A DNA stretch of 22,573 nt from Actinomycetota bacterium (GTDB lineage Bacteria > Actinomycetota > Geothermincolia > Fen-727 > JAQURN01). Shown piece after piece: positions 8,380 through 15,977 of this stretch. How positions within the stretch are numbered: the stretch's first letter is position 1; each line of letters opens with the position of its first letter. The position numbers were made by a program, and so were the translations under genes. The DNA is taken from contig JAQURN010000005.1 of NCBI GenBank assembly GCA_028715585.1, forward strand, positions 1-22,573, written 5' to 3'. Below the pieces are notes generated by a model that saw only the letters and a list, made by a program, of their open reading frames with translations, was not told where the DNA came from and made no database searches.

Positions 8380-8408
8380 GCACTTTCATTATACTACAGT
8401 GAGAGTGC
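8380..8408 (-). promoter_or_regulatory. gyrB: gyrB promoter -10 inside an imperfect palindrome
   Basis: On the minus strand a perfect TATAAT occupies 8393-8388, about 83 nt upstream of the gyrB TTG. No good -35 is seen at 16-18 nt. The -10 is framed by an 8-bp inverted repeat with one mismatch (GCACTTTC at 8380-8387, GAGAGTGC at 8401-8408 on the plus strand). The arrangement would suit an operator overlapping the promoter. The predicted leader also has a DnaA-box-like TGTGGAAAA at 8329-8337. Confidence 0.45.
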
Positions 8409-8427
8409 TTTTGGCTTCTCCAGGACG

Positions 8428-8925
8428 CTAAATATCTCCTTTCTTATCGTCCTTTTCCCCCTCTTTAGACTTCTCTGCCGCCTTTATAAATCTTAAAATA
8501 GCTTTCTCTAGATTGTCGGCTCCTTTTGAGTCCGGTTTCCCCAATACGCCAGCCCCAGATAGCTGGGAAGAAGGGCTGGGCTTGCCGCTCTCGCTCGCGG
8601 TTTCGCCTTCACGGTGAAGGGTTCGAGGGGCCTTTACTCGCACCTTCACTTTCTCTATCGAGCCTGGGCCAATCAGGTTTTCCGCTTTTCTTTTTATCTC
8701 CTCTGATTGGGCGCTTACCTCTGTTCCCCACGAAGAGTTTTCTGTATTTACAAAAAGTGTTCCTTTACTTAGCTTGCCCGGTTTCGTTCTCTCACTAAGC
8801 CTTTCCCCGACAATGAATCTCCAGTTGAGCTCTAAAATCTTTAGCTTTTCTCTCCTCTTCCCCCGGGGAGCGATATTTTTCAGTTTTATTACCCCACCAA
8901 TTTTTTCAGGTCCCCTCGGGTTCAA
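8428..8925 (-). CDS. DUF721 protein, possible DciA helicase-loader homologue
   Basis: The core matches the DUF721 pattern: ILELNWRFIVGERLSERTKPGKLSKGTLFV, then NSSWGTEVSAQSEEIKRKAENLIG and a beta strand IEKVKVRVK. The DUF721 family includes DciA, which helps place the replicative helicase in bacteria lacking DnaC/DnaI. Its position after recF and before gyrB is typical of Actinobacteria. The frame opens at TTG 8970, but TTG 8925 is preceded by AGGAGG five nt upstream and is the better start, giving 165 aa and a 20-nt overlap with recF. The C-terminal ~60 residues are hydrophilic, low-complexity and lysine-rich, probably disordered. Family membership is likely; the helicase-loading role is inferred. 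Confidence 0.78.
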   Translation of the reverse strand: MNPRGPEKIGGVIKLKNIAPRGKRREKLKILELNWRFIVGERLSERTKPGKLSKGTLFVNTENSSWGTEVSAQSEEIKRKAENLIGPGSIEKVKVRVKAPRTLHREGETASESGKPSPSSQLSGAGVLGKPDSKGADNLEKAILRFIKAAEKSKEGEKDDKKGDI

Positions 8926-10024
8926 CCTTTCCTCCTCTGGCAATAAAGGTTCTATATCCCTCGAAATCAATCAGCCTGAGAGGTTCTACCGTAGTTAGGA
9001 AGGCCTGCCCTTCCCCAATTATCGTTTCCATCACATTTTTCCTTCGCGCGAGGTCAAGTTCAGAGAACACATCATCAAGGAGAACCACTGGGCTCACCCC
9101 AGTCTTTTTTTGGATAAAGTGTTTTTGCGCGATGCGCATAGAGAGAGAAAGGCTCCTTTGTTCTCCTTGGGAAGCCTGATATCTCGCTTCCCATCCCAAA
9201 AGGGTTATTTTAATGTCATCCCTGTGAGGACCCACCAGTGTCGTTCTCCTGTGGAATTCCTCGCCGCGCCTTCTCTCCAGGCTCTCACGCATAATCTCTT
9301 CTATTTCCTTTAAAGTAGAAGTTGGCTTGAGGGAACCTAGCGGGGAAATATATTCAAGCTGGGGATGGCTCTCTTCTTTGCTTATCCTTAGGTATTCTCT
9401 TGAAAATTCCTCTTTTATTTCTTCAACCGCCAGCATCCGCCAACGCGTGATTTGGGAACCCAATTTTACTAGTTCCTCTGTCCATGGCTGTAGGACTTTT
9501 ACCGCTCCCCCCCTGTATTTTTCTTGCTTTTTAAGCACGGCATTCCTCTGGGATAGAACTCTTGAATACCTTCCAAGGATATATGCTAGTGATGGATCCA
9601 CCATCTCTGCTATTTCATCTAGGTAGCTCCTCCTTGAAGACGGCTCTCCCTTCACGAGTTGGAGATCGTCGGGGGAGAAGAGTGTGCATTTTAGTACACC
9701 CTTCGCCTTTTTTGAGGGGTGAATTGCACGGCCTCCTATTTTCGCCGTTTTTTGTTTCTCGGTAAGTAAAACTGACAGCCAGCCGTCTTGGTGGTTATTA
9801 GAGATAAGCACCTCGGCGGTCGCGGCAGTCTCTCCCCTGGAGATTATGTGGGAATTTTTATTGGTTTTGTGGGACTTTAGGTGTGAGAGGAAATAAATCG
9901 ACTCGAGGAGGTTTGTCTTTCCTTGGGCATTTCTCCCGATAATAATATTCGTCTTTGGTGAAAATTCTAGCTCGAGATTGGTGTAGTTCCTAAAGTTTCT
10001 GAGCTTTAGTTCTTTAATAACCAA
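8906..10024 (-). CDS. recF: DNA replication and repair protein RecF
   Basis: RecF is an SMC-like ATPase that binds gapped DNA and, with RecO and RecR, helps load RecA. The 372-residue product has family-typical length. Seen are the N-terminal KELKLRNFRNYTNLELEF, Walker A GRNAQGKT (30-37), the ABC signature region ASQGEQRSLSLSM and Walker B VVLLDDVFSELD. It begins at TTG 10024, with only a weak ribosome-binding site, 35 nt after dnaN, and overlaps the DUF721 gene. A dnaA-dnaN-recF order is common in bacteria, so co-transcription with dnaN is expected. Confidence 0.97.
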   Translation of the reverse strand: MVIKELKLRNFRNYTNLELEFSPKTNIIIGRNAQGKTNLLESIYFLSHLKSHKTNKNSHIISRGETAATAEVLISNNHQDGWLSVLLTEKQKTAKIGGRAIHPSKKAKGVLKCTLFSPDDLQLVKGEPSSRRSYLDEIAEMVDPSLAYILGRYSRVLSQRNAVLKKQEKYRGGAVKVLQPWTEELVKLGSQITRWRMLAVEEIKEEFSREYLRISKEESHPQLEYISPLGSLKPTSTLKEIEEIMRESLERRRGEEFHRRTTLVGPHRDDIKITLLGWEARYQASQGEQRSLSLSMRIAQKHFIQKKTGVSPVVLLDDVFSELDLARRKNVMETIIGEGQAFLTTVEPLRLIDFEGYRTFIARGGKVEPEGT

Positions 10025-10059
10025 GTTTTTGTAAACAGCTCTTGGGGCTTATTCGCGCC

Positions 10060-11154
10060 CTACTTTATCCTAAGAGGCATTATTATGTAGTTGTAATTAT
10101 TTTTCTCCGCGTCTTTTACAAGGGCTGGTTTTTCTGGACTAGTTATTTCTATTAACGCTTTTTCTCCCTCAATTCCAGAAATTCCATCGATTAGGTAGCT
10201 TCCATTAAATCCTATCTCAACTTCCTCTCCTTCAGCCTCGGCCTCTATTTCCTCCCATGCATCTCCTATGTCAGGGGTTTCACTTGAAACGGTTAGGCGG
10301 TTAGAAGAAACATCGATTTTGATTTTTTGGCCAAAAATGGTAGCTCTTTTAATTAGTGGTAAGAGGGCCTCTTTTTCTACGGTAACAGTTGTTTTTTGTT
10401 CTTTAGGGATAAGCTGGTTATAGTTAGGAAAACTGCCTTCGATGAGCCTAACCGCTAAGGTTACATTTCCTATTTTAAACAAAGCTTGCCTGTTTTGAAT
10501 TTTAGCTTCTATGTTTTCTTCGAGGGTAGAAGCTATTCTGGCAACCTCTTGAATACTCCTGGTGGGTATAATCGAACTCTCCCAACTTCCAGTATCTTCT
10601 TCTAATTTTAAATCACGCCAGGCAAGCCTGTAGCTATCCGTTGCAACGGCTCTCAGCCCGCCTGTCTCGGGTTTTTTCTCAAATAATATTCCGGTAAAAA
10701 CTGGACGCCTCTCGTCGGTGGCAGACACTTTTGAAATCTGCCCAGCTGTGGTAACTAACTCTTTTACCGGTATTGAAATTTCTTTTTCCCCTTCCCACTC
10801 GGCTACTTTGGGAAAATCCTCAGTTTTCATCTGCCTTATTTTATAAACCCCTTTTTCTCCTTTCACGCTAAGATATTTTTCATCTGTTTCTATTTTTAGG
10901 TTTTCGTCCTTTAAATTTTTTACGACTTCGGCAAGAATTCTTCCTGAAACAACCGAAGAGCCGTCCTCTATGACTTCCGCGCCCGCCTCCGCTTTAAGGC
11001 TCATTTCTAGATTTGTGCTTTTTACTACAAGTTGTGCTTCATTACACTCTATTAAAACACCTGAAAGTATTGGCATAGCTACCCTGCTAGAAAGAACTCT
11101 CACGGCTTGCTGGACACAAGAATTAAATGTTTTTTTATCGCAGGAAACTATCAT
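10060..11154 (-). CDS. dnaN: DNA polymerase III beta sliding clamp
   Basis: DnaN forms the homodimeric ring that tethers DNA polymerase III and other partners to DNA. The 364-residue product has the usual three-domain length. It opens MIVSCDKKTFNSCVQQAVRV, continues with RVAMPILSGVLIE, and has the central FTGILFE...VATDSYRLAW segment. It ends NYIIMPLRI, the usual clamp C-terminus (normally Y-x-I/L-MP-x-R-x). ATG 11154 follows GGAG at six nt. The gene is more AT-rich than its neighbours. Upstream lies the candidate unwinding element. Confidence 0.97.
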   Translation of the reverse strand: MIVSCDKKTFNSCVQQAVRVLSSRVAMPILSGVLIECNEAQLVVKSTNLEMSLKAEAGAEVIEDGSSVVSGRILAEVVKNLKDENLKIETDEKYLSVKGEKGVYKIRQMKTEDFPKVAEWEGEKEISIPVKELVTTAGQISKVSATDERRPVFTGILFEKKPETGGLRAVATDSYRLAWRDLKLEEDTGSWESSIIPTRSIQEVARIASTLEENIEAKIQNRQALFKIGNVTLAVRLIEGSFPNYNQLIPKEQKTTVTVEKEALLPLIKRATIFGQKIKIDVSSNRLTVSSETPDIGDAWEEIEAEAEGEEVEIGFNGSYLIDGISGIEGEKALIEITSPEKPALVKDAEKNNYNYIIMPLRIK

Positions 11155-11484
11155 TTTATTCTCCTAATATTAATTAAAAAAACAAGCAGATATCTTGTGG
11201 AACAAAGAGATTATATACTATCCATTTTTTTAAGTAGTGAGGTGTTTCCTAATAAAGTAAAAATAAATAGTAGTAGAGGTAGTAGGGTGGTTAAAAAGGG
11301 GAAAACCTCATTTTTAAGCGCTATTAAAAGAAAAAGTAGCCGAGGAGCCAGTTTATACCTTGTTCAAAAAAATGCTAATTTCAACACTTAAAAGATTTTT
11401 TCTCCCCATCTTTTATTCCCGTTTGTTAAAAAGTGTGGAAAACCAACACCCCTATACGGGCTATTGTTGAAGAAAAGAGTAAAA
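11155..11484. other. Candidate oriC, dnaA-dnaN intergenic region
   Basis: This 330-nt gene-free region is markedly AT-rich, especially 11161-11265. It holds DnaA-box-like sites on the minus strand: TTTTCCACA at 11442-11434, TGTTCCACA at 11204-11196, TTAACCACC at 11294-11286 and a weak TTTTCCCCT at 11305-11297. A DnaA-trio-like tract lies at 11268-11285. The order box, trios, AT-rich DNA towards dnaN resembles the Bacillus subtilis unwinding region in the same dnaA-dnaN gap. Transcription on the two sides of dnaA diverges, supporting an origin nearby. Confidence 0.7.
11268..11294 (-). other. DnaA-trio element with adjacent degenerate DnaA box
   Basis: On the plus strand 11268-11285 reads TAG TAG TAG AGG TAG TAG, directly followed by GGTGGTTAA (11286-11294). 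The latter is the complement of TTAACCACC, a 7/9 match to TTATCCACA. Read from the box on the minus strand, the paired strand presents 3'-GAT repeats, the published DnaA-trio motif that guides DnaA onto single strands. AT-rich DNA follows as the expected melting site. Confidence 0.65.
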
Positions 11485-12897
11485 CTATAAAGACCTATTT
11501 ATCATGTTGGTGAGCTCCGCCACCTGCCGGTAGATATCGGATTTTTGCTTTATCATCGACTCAACTTTTTTACACGAGTGAAGAACCGTGCTGTGGTCTC
11601 TTCCCCCGAAATGGAGACCTATTGCCATAAGAGTTTCATCGGTTAGTTCACGGCAAAGGTACATCGATATCTGCCTTGCCTGGACCAGATTTCTCGACCG
11701 GCTTTTCCCCGTCAACTCCGATGGAGAGATTTGGTAATAACCCGAGACGATATTTTGTATTGTCTCTACCGATGGAGATTTTGAACCTGGCGATTCATTG
11801 AGCTGGTCTTTTAACACACTCTGTACCATATTGAGGTCTATCTTTGTGGAGTACAATCCGGCGTAGGCTGTAACTCTGTGAAAGAAGCCCTCTAGCGTCC
11901 TGATATTATCCTGGACTTTAGAAGCTATATAGATGAGGGCATCGTCTGGAATATCCACACCCTCATAGTCTGCCTTTTTTCTTAGAATCGCGAGCCTCGT
12001 CTCCAGGTCGGGAGGTTTTATATCTATCATGAGCCCTCCCTCGAACCGAGATCTAATTCTATCCGAAAGCTGTGGGATCTCAGCTGGTGGCCGGTCACTA
12101 GAGAGAACTATGTGGCTCTCAGAAGCGTGGAGCAAGTTGAATATGTCGAAGAATTTGGCCTGGGTGGCGTCGGTTCCGCTCAGCGCCTGTACATCGTCGA
12201 AAAGTACAATTTTATTGTCTATATATTTCCGGTCGAAGGCCTCTTTGTCTCGCTTGAAAGTAAGAGTGGCAATAAAGTCATCTATAAACCTTGATGTCTG
12301 GATGTATTTAACCCTTATATTTGGCGTTATAGTTTGGGCATAATCTTGGATGGCGTAGAGAAGATGGGTCTTTCCGAGGCCAGTCCCCCCATAAATAAAA
12401 AGGGGATTATAGGTTTGCCCCGGGAATTCCGCGACCATGAGAGCGGCGCTGTATGCGAATTTATTTGAATCGCCGACGACGAAGTTTTCAAAGGTGTATT
12501 TCTTGCAAGGTATCGGCTGGTTGTTTTTAGGAGGAAAAATCTCGCGCTTTTCCTCTTTAAGAGGTTCCCTTGCTGCCACCTCTTCAACGATTTGAGGGGG
12601 GCTTGAAACGGTGAGCACGGTTTTTATACTTTCCCTGCCGAGCGTTTTCGATATTGCGGTTGATATTGACTCGAGGTAGCGGGCTTCAACGATATCCTTT
12701 AAGAAAGAATTTATGACGCCCACAGTGCAGGTCTCTTCGTCGAGGGAGACAAGCCAGAGTGGGGAGATTATTGAGTTAAAAGAAGGTGCGGGGATTTCTT
12801 TCTGGAGAAGCCCGAGTGCTCCCTCCCAGACCTGTTCGCCCGACAAATTGTAGGAGGAAGAAGTGGTTGCGGCATCTACCACGTGCTGTTCCGCCAT
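11485..12897 (-). CDS. dnaA: Chromosomal replication initiator protein DnaA
   Basis: DnaA is the AAA+ ATPase that binds DnaA boxes and melts oriC. The 470-residue product has domain I (EQVWEGALGLLQKEI), a short variable domain II, then domain III. There Walker A is GGTGLGKTH (170-178), Walker B VLFDD (231-235), sensor I VLSSDRPP, and the Arg-finger region LSDRIRSRF lies near 278-286. Domain IV carries the DNA-binding signature GGRDHSTVLH (431-440). ATG 12897 has a purine-rich AGAGGA almost abutting it, an unusually short spacing. The gene is the divergence point of the two arms. DnaA-box-like sites flank it on both sides, consistent with autoregulation. Confidence 0.98.
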   Translation of the reverse strand: MAEQHVVDAATTSSSYNLSGEQVWEGALGLLQKEIPAPSFNSIISPLWLVSLDEETCTVGVINSFLKDIVEARYLESISTAISKTLGRESIKTVLTVSSPPQIVEEVAAREPLKEEKREIFPPKNNQPIPCKKYTFENFVVGDSNKFAYSAALMVAEFPGQTYNPLFIYGGTGLGKTHLLYAIQDYAQTITPNIRVKYIQTSRFIDDFIATLTFKRDKEAFDRKYIDNKIVLFDDVQALSGTDATQAKFFDIFNLLHASESHIVLSSDRPPAEIPQLSDRIRSRFEGGLMIDIKPPDLETRLAILRKKADYEGVDIPDDALIYIASKVQDNIRTLEGFFHRVTAYAGLYSTKIDLNMVQSVLKDQLNESPGSKSPSVETIQNIVSGYYQISPSELTGKSRSRNLVQARQISMYLCRELTDETLMAIGLHFGGRDHSTVLHSCKKVESMIKQKSDIYRQVAELTNMINRSL

Positions 12898-13301
12898 TCC
12901 TCTAAGATGCCCCCTTCACTTAAGCCGAAGGCCAAGTGGCAATTGCTAAGCTCCACAAGCCTTTCCAGCAAATCAGTGAGCTTTTTACTGGAGTTGTTTT
13001 CACAGAAATAAACTAGTTATTAACAATCCTTTCCACACTTGTGGAAAAGCCCACCTTAAATACAAAAGCCCAGGTCCACTCACCTGGGTCTGCGCGAACG
13101 CAATTCTAGCAACATACACATGGGCTTTCAAGATTAATTCTGTAGTTCTTGAAAAACTTTCTCATTTGAATTCTTCAAGCCGCGAAATAGCGCTTGCATG
13201 GCTCAGCCCCTCAAGAGCGCTGGGCGGGGAATGGAATACAATTGAAGCTTAGTCTATAATAGCCGAGCTTCTTCGAGAAGGAGTGAGAGGAGACTCGAGG
13301 C
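12898..13301. other. dnaA-rpmH divergent intergenic region with DnaA boxes
   Basis: This 404-nt stretch has no gene. It contains an inverted DnaA-box pair: CTTTCCACA at 13029-13037, two nt, then TGTGGAAAA at 13040-13048. A weaker AGCTCCACA is at 12949-12957. A 7-bp hairpin, CCCAGGT/ACCTGGG, lies at 13069-13088. AAAGCCCA occurs at 13046-13053 and 13065-13072, with its inverse TGGGCTTT at 13121-13128. TTGAATTCTTCAA at 13166-13178 is a palindrome. The rpmH promoter is at the right end. The region may be part of oriC or the dnaA control region. Confidence 0.55.
13232..13260 (+). promoter_or_regulatory. rpmH: Candidate rpmH operon promoter
   Basis: A perfect -10, TATAAT, at 13255-13260 is preceded at 17 nt by a poor -35, TGGAAT (13232-13237). 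Transcription would start near 13267, leaving a leader of about 35 nt before rpmH. The position is right for the rpmH-rnpA-yidD-yidC-jag operon. Confidence 0.5.
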
Positions 13302-13436
13302 TTGAAGAGAACATATCAGCCGAAGAAGAGGAAAAGGAAAAAAACGCACGGATTTCGCGAGAGGATGAGAACCCCCGCGGGGCAGAGAGTGCTCAAGCGC
13401 CGAAGAACCAAGGGTAGGAAGAGACTTGCCGTCTAA
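13302..13436 (+). CDS. rpmH: 50S ribosomal protein L34
   Basis: The frame encodes a 44-residue, very basic protein beginning with the KRTYQPKKRKRKKTHGFR pattern. It continues RMRTPAGQRVLKRRRTKGRK and ends RLAV, the near-universal L34 signature at the usual length. The start is TTG 13302, with GGAG about nine nt upstream. L34 is a structural protein of the large ribosomal subunit. Its last 11 nt overlap the beginning of rnpA, the conserved rpmH-rnpA coupling. Identity is certain from the sequence. Confidence 0.97.
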   Translation: MKRTYQPKKRKRKKTHGFRERMRTPAGQRVLKRRRTKGRKRLAV

Positions 13437-13800
13437 ATCCATCGGAGACCTTTCGTGGATTGGGAGACGGGAAGATATAAGAAAAGTGAAGGCTGCCGGC
13501 AAGCGCTTAGCCAGCAACCACTTCGGGGTGTGGGCTTGTAAGCAAGCAGGAAGGGAACTGCCTAGAGCTTCCGTTGGAGTAATTACTGGACGTGGGTTTG
13601 AAAATGCTGTATCCCGGAATGCCGCCAAAAGGCGAGGAAAGTCTTGCGCCATGGACCTAAGGGAGCTGTTCGAACCCGGCTGGGCTTATTTGATTGAGTG
13701 CAAGCCCGGTGTACAAGAAGAAGAGTATAAAGAGTTGGTGAAAGAACTGGAGAAAGGGCTAAAGGCACTTTCTAACTGGGTGAAAGAGGAAAGACGATAG
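13426..13800 (+). CDS. rnpA: Ribonuclease P protein component, divergent
   Basis: RnpA is the protein cofactor that helps the RNase P RNA bind and cleave pre-tRNA leaders. Placement directly after rpmH and the pattern GRREDIRKVKAAGKRLASNHF...SVGVITGRGFENAVSRNAAKRRGK identify it at 124 aa. It departs from consensus. The usual V-x-SKKVGNAVxRNRxKR motif reads GVITGRGFENAVSRNAAKRR, so the second Arg of the conserved RNR is Ala and the SKKVG segment is lost. The start TTG 13426 follows AGGA at a suitable distance and overlaps rpmH by 11 nt. The function is inferred mostly from synteny plus the partial motif. Confidence 0.85.
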   Translation: MPSKSIGDLSWIGRREDIRKVKAAGKRLASNHFGVWACKQAGRELPRASVGVITGRGFENAVSRNAAKRRGKSCAMDLRELFEPGWAYLIECKPGVQEEEYKELVKELEKGLKALSNWVKEERR

Positions 13801-13841
13801 AAAAAACCAGGCGCGCGTTCCGTTTATTTTTTTTATTTCCG

Positions 13842-14024
13842 GTGGAGTTATACAGATGGCTGGTTTCTCCCACGCTGGGGAAGACCTGTAAGTATTACCC
13901 AACCTGCTCGGAGTATTTTGAGCAGGCGGTCCTGAAGTATGGAATAGTGAGGGGTTCGATCAAGGGAATTTATAGAATACTCAGGTGCAACCCCCTTTCG
14001 GCAGGTGGATATGACCCCCCATAG
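13842..14024 (+). CDS. yidD: Membrane protein insertion efficiency factor YidD
   Basis: YidD is a small membrane-associated protein that aids YidC-dependent insertion. The sequence has the diagnostic YRWLVSPTLGKTCKYYPTCSEY, then VRGSIKGIYRILRCNPLSAGGYDP, conserved almost to the end of the family. GTG 13842 gives 60 aa, a little short for the family (about 70-85). The frame stays open upstream to 13776 with hydrophobic codons (FRLFFLFP) but no ATG, GTG or TTG, and no clear ribosome-binding site precedes 13842. The real N-terminus is therefore uncertain. It lies between rnpA and yidC, its standard place. Confidence 0.9.
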   Translation: MELYRWLVSPTLGKTCKYYPTCSEYFEQAVLKYGIVRGSIKGIYRILRCNPLSAGGYDPP

Positions 14025-14033
14025 AGGTTTTAG

Positions 14034-15128
14034 GTGTTCTCCATGATATTTGCCGCGATTCCCGGGCTTGACTGGCTGGGAAAAATAATTGCTTACGTGC
14101 TCAGATATTTCACAAGCATCACCGGTGGCTCTTTTGGCGGCGCCATATTACTTCTCACCGTGGCCATGCGCTTGGCGCTCCTGCCCTTAACCTGGAAGCA
14201 GACGAAATCCATGATGGCGATGCAGCGCCTCCAGCCTCAACTCAAAGAGCTCCAGCAAAAATACAAGGACGACAAGGAGAAACAAGGCCAGGAGATAATG
14301 GCGCTCTACAAGCGGGAGAACGTTAGCCCCTTTGGTGGTTGCCTGCCGATGATTCTGCAACTCCCTATACTATTTGCCGTCTTCGACGTGCTGAATGATA
14401 TAGCAGTGGCTAAAGGCAAGTCGAAATATATTGCCTTGCTGGGGGTGGGGAGTGGGGGATTTAACTTTCTCGGCGTAGATACCAGACTTGCGGGGAGCAA
14501 ACTGTGGGCTTCCGGCAACTTCGCGGGGCTGATAGTACTGGTGCTCCTTACCGTTGTCACCGGATATATTTCTTCGAAGATGATGACGACAGACCCAAAG
14601 CAGTCGAAGATGATGGCTTTCATGCCCGTAATCATGGGATTTTTTGCCTGGGTCCTCCCTGCCGGGGTTACCATCTATATCGTGGCGACAAACATTTTAA
14701 CAATCGTCCAGCAGTATACGCAGTTAGAGGTAGAGGGCTATTATGACCAGAAGCGAGCCCAGAGAAAAAAGGCTGACGAGAAATGGTACGAAAAAGCCAA
14801 ATGGGGGCTGCTTGATGCCGGCTCTCGCCTTCTGGTTCTTCTTCACTTAAAGAAGCCGCTACAGGAGAAGAAGGAAGACCGCTTGAAGAAGGGGGCTAAA
14901 TCTGGAGCTGTTGCCAAGAGCTCGGTGGGGATGTCCTCAAACAGCGGGTCGGGCGAAGCGAAAAAAAAGATGAAAGAGAAACAGGGAGTTCAAGAGAAGG
15001 GAAAAACTAGCGGGAAGGCAGGTTCCGCCGGCGCAAAAAAGGCAGGAGCGAAGGGTAGTGTCACAAAGGCTTCGGGGAGGACCGCGAAGAAATATCCTGC
15101 AAAGAAGCAAGGGAAGAAAAAGAAATAA
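14034..15128 (+). CDS. yidC: Membrane protein insertase YidC/Oxa1 family
   Basis: YidC inserts and folds inner-membrane proteins with or without SecYEG. The 364-residue protein is the short Gram-positive type without a large extracytoplasmic domain. Conserved stretches are LLLTVAMRLALLPLTWKQTKSM with the functional Arg of the hydrophilic groove, then LQPQLKELQQKYKDDKEKQ, SPFGGCLPMILQLPILFAVFDVL and FMPVIMGFFAWVLPAGVTIYIVATN. No lipobox cysteine is seen near the N-terminus, unlike the lipoprotein YidCs of Firmicutes. From ~245 a long Lys/Gly/Ala/Ser-rich tail follows, ending KKQGKKKK, likely disordered and ribosome- or RNA-binding. GTG 14034 follows AGAGG at six nt. Confidence 0.96.
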   Translation: MFSMIFAAIPGLDWLGKIIAYVLRYFTSITGGSFGGAILLLTVAMRLALLPLTWKQTKSMMAMQRLQPQLKELQQKYKDDKEKQGQEIMALYKRENVSPFGGCLPMILQLPILFAVFDVLNDIAVAKGKSKYIALLGVGSGGFNFLGVDTRLAGSKLWASGNFAGLIVLVLLTVVTGYISSKMMTTDPKQSKMMAFMPVIMGFFAWVLPAGVTIYIVATNILTIVQQYTQLEVEGYYDQKRAQRKKADEKWYEKAKWGLLDAGSRLLVLLHLKKPLQEKKEDRLKKGAKSGAVAKSSVGMSSNSGSGEAKKKMKEKQGVQEKGKTSGKAGSAGAKKAGAKGSVTKASGRTAKKYPAKKQGKKKK

Positions 15129-15152
15129 AGGCTAGTGGCTTAGGAGAAGAAA

Positions 15153-15881
15153 ATGGCGGAAGAAAAAGCTCGGGAATTTGTAGGAAGGACTGTTGAAGAG
15201 GCCATAAACGTAGCACTTCAAGAGCTTGGAATGGAGCGAAATGATGTCCATATAGAGGTACTAGAAGCTCCGCAAAAAGGCTTTCTAGGATTGGGCGGCA
15301 GGGAAGCGAGAATAAGGGTAGAGCCCCTTGGGGAATGGGAAGTGAAAGCTCATGAGAAGCCGCGAGGGGATAAAGCCGAGCCTGCCGGCCAACAGAAAGC
15401 AGAAGCTGGTCCTGAACCCGGGCGGAATGTTGCCGCGCCTGCCCAGATGGTTGAAAAGATAGTGGGCTTCTTTGGGATTAACGCCGAGGTGAAAGTCACC
15501 GAAAAGGAAAGCGAAGTCTTGGTTGATATTACGGGGGATGACGTGGCAATACTGATTGGTAAGGGGGGCGCGACGCTCGATGCCCTCCAGTACCTCGTGA
15601 ACGTGGTTTGCAGGGGAAAGGGACTTACTGACAAAAGGATAATCATCGATGTCAGCGGGTATAGAAGGAAAAAAAGGAAGAGACTGGAAGCTGAAGCAGT
15701 TGAGGCGGCGGAGAAGGCGTCGTCCGAGAAGAGGGACGTAGAAATGAGACCCATGGGAGCGGGGGAGCGCCGGACCGTTCACATGGCTTTGAAGGCTAGA
15801 GATGATGTGACCACCGAAAGCAAGGGGGAGGGTGAAGAAAGAAGGGTTGTCATCTACCCTAAGGAGCAAAGCCCGACTTAG
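15153..15881 (+). CDS. khpB: RNA-binding protein KhpB/Jag
   Basis: Jag (KhpB) is a cytoplasmic RNA-binding protein linked in other bacteria to cell elongation and division. The 242 residues show three parts. An N-terminal Jag_N domain (~7-57) contains EAPQKGFLGLGGREARI. After a Pro/Glu/Ala-rich linker (~60-97) comes a KH domain with the GKGG loop (136-139) in ILIGKGGATLDALQYLV. A C-terminal R3H domain has Arg206 and His210 (RRTVH). ATG 15153 lies 24 nt after yidC. A T-rich run (GTTTTATTTTTTG, ~15903-15915) after the gene may mark the operon end; the preceding GCAAAG/CTTTGC stem is weak. Confidence 0.95.
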   Translation: MAEEKAREFVGRTVEEAINVALQELGMERNDVHIEVLEAPQKGFLGLGGREARIRVEPLGEWEVKAHEKPRGDKAEPAGQQKAEAGPEPGRNVAAPAQMVEKIVGFFGINAEVKVTEKESEVLVDITGDDVAILIGKGGATLDALQYLVNVVCRGKGLTDKRIIIDVSGYRRKKRKRLEAEAVEAAEKASSEKRDVEMRPMGAGERRTVHMALKARDDVTTESKGEGEERRVVIYPKEQSPT

Positions 15882-15977
15882 CCCTTTGCCCAGAGCCTCT
15901 CGTTTTATTTTTTGTTTCGCTAAGAGCGTTCTCTCGATTGCGCAACAACTTTTCTATGGCAAGCACGGGAGCCCGGT

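Noticed and set aside
11951..11959. ATATCCACA, a near-perfect DnaA box inside dnaA
   Set aside because: It encodes conserved DnaA residues (VDIPDD region), is isolated, and could arise by chance.
15285..15869. Minus-strand frame of 194 codons opposite jag
   Set aside because: It is antisense to three clearly recognisable Jag domains.
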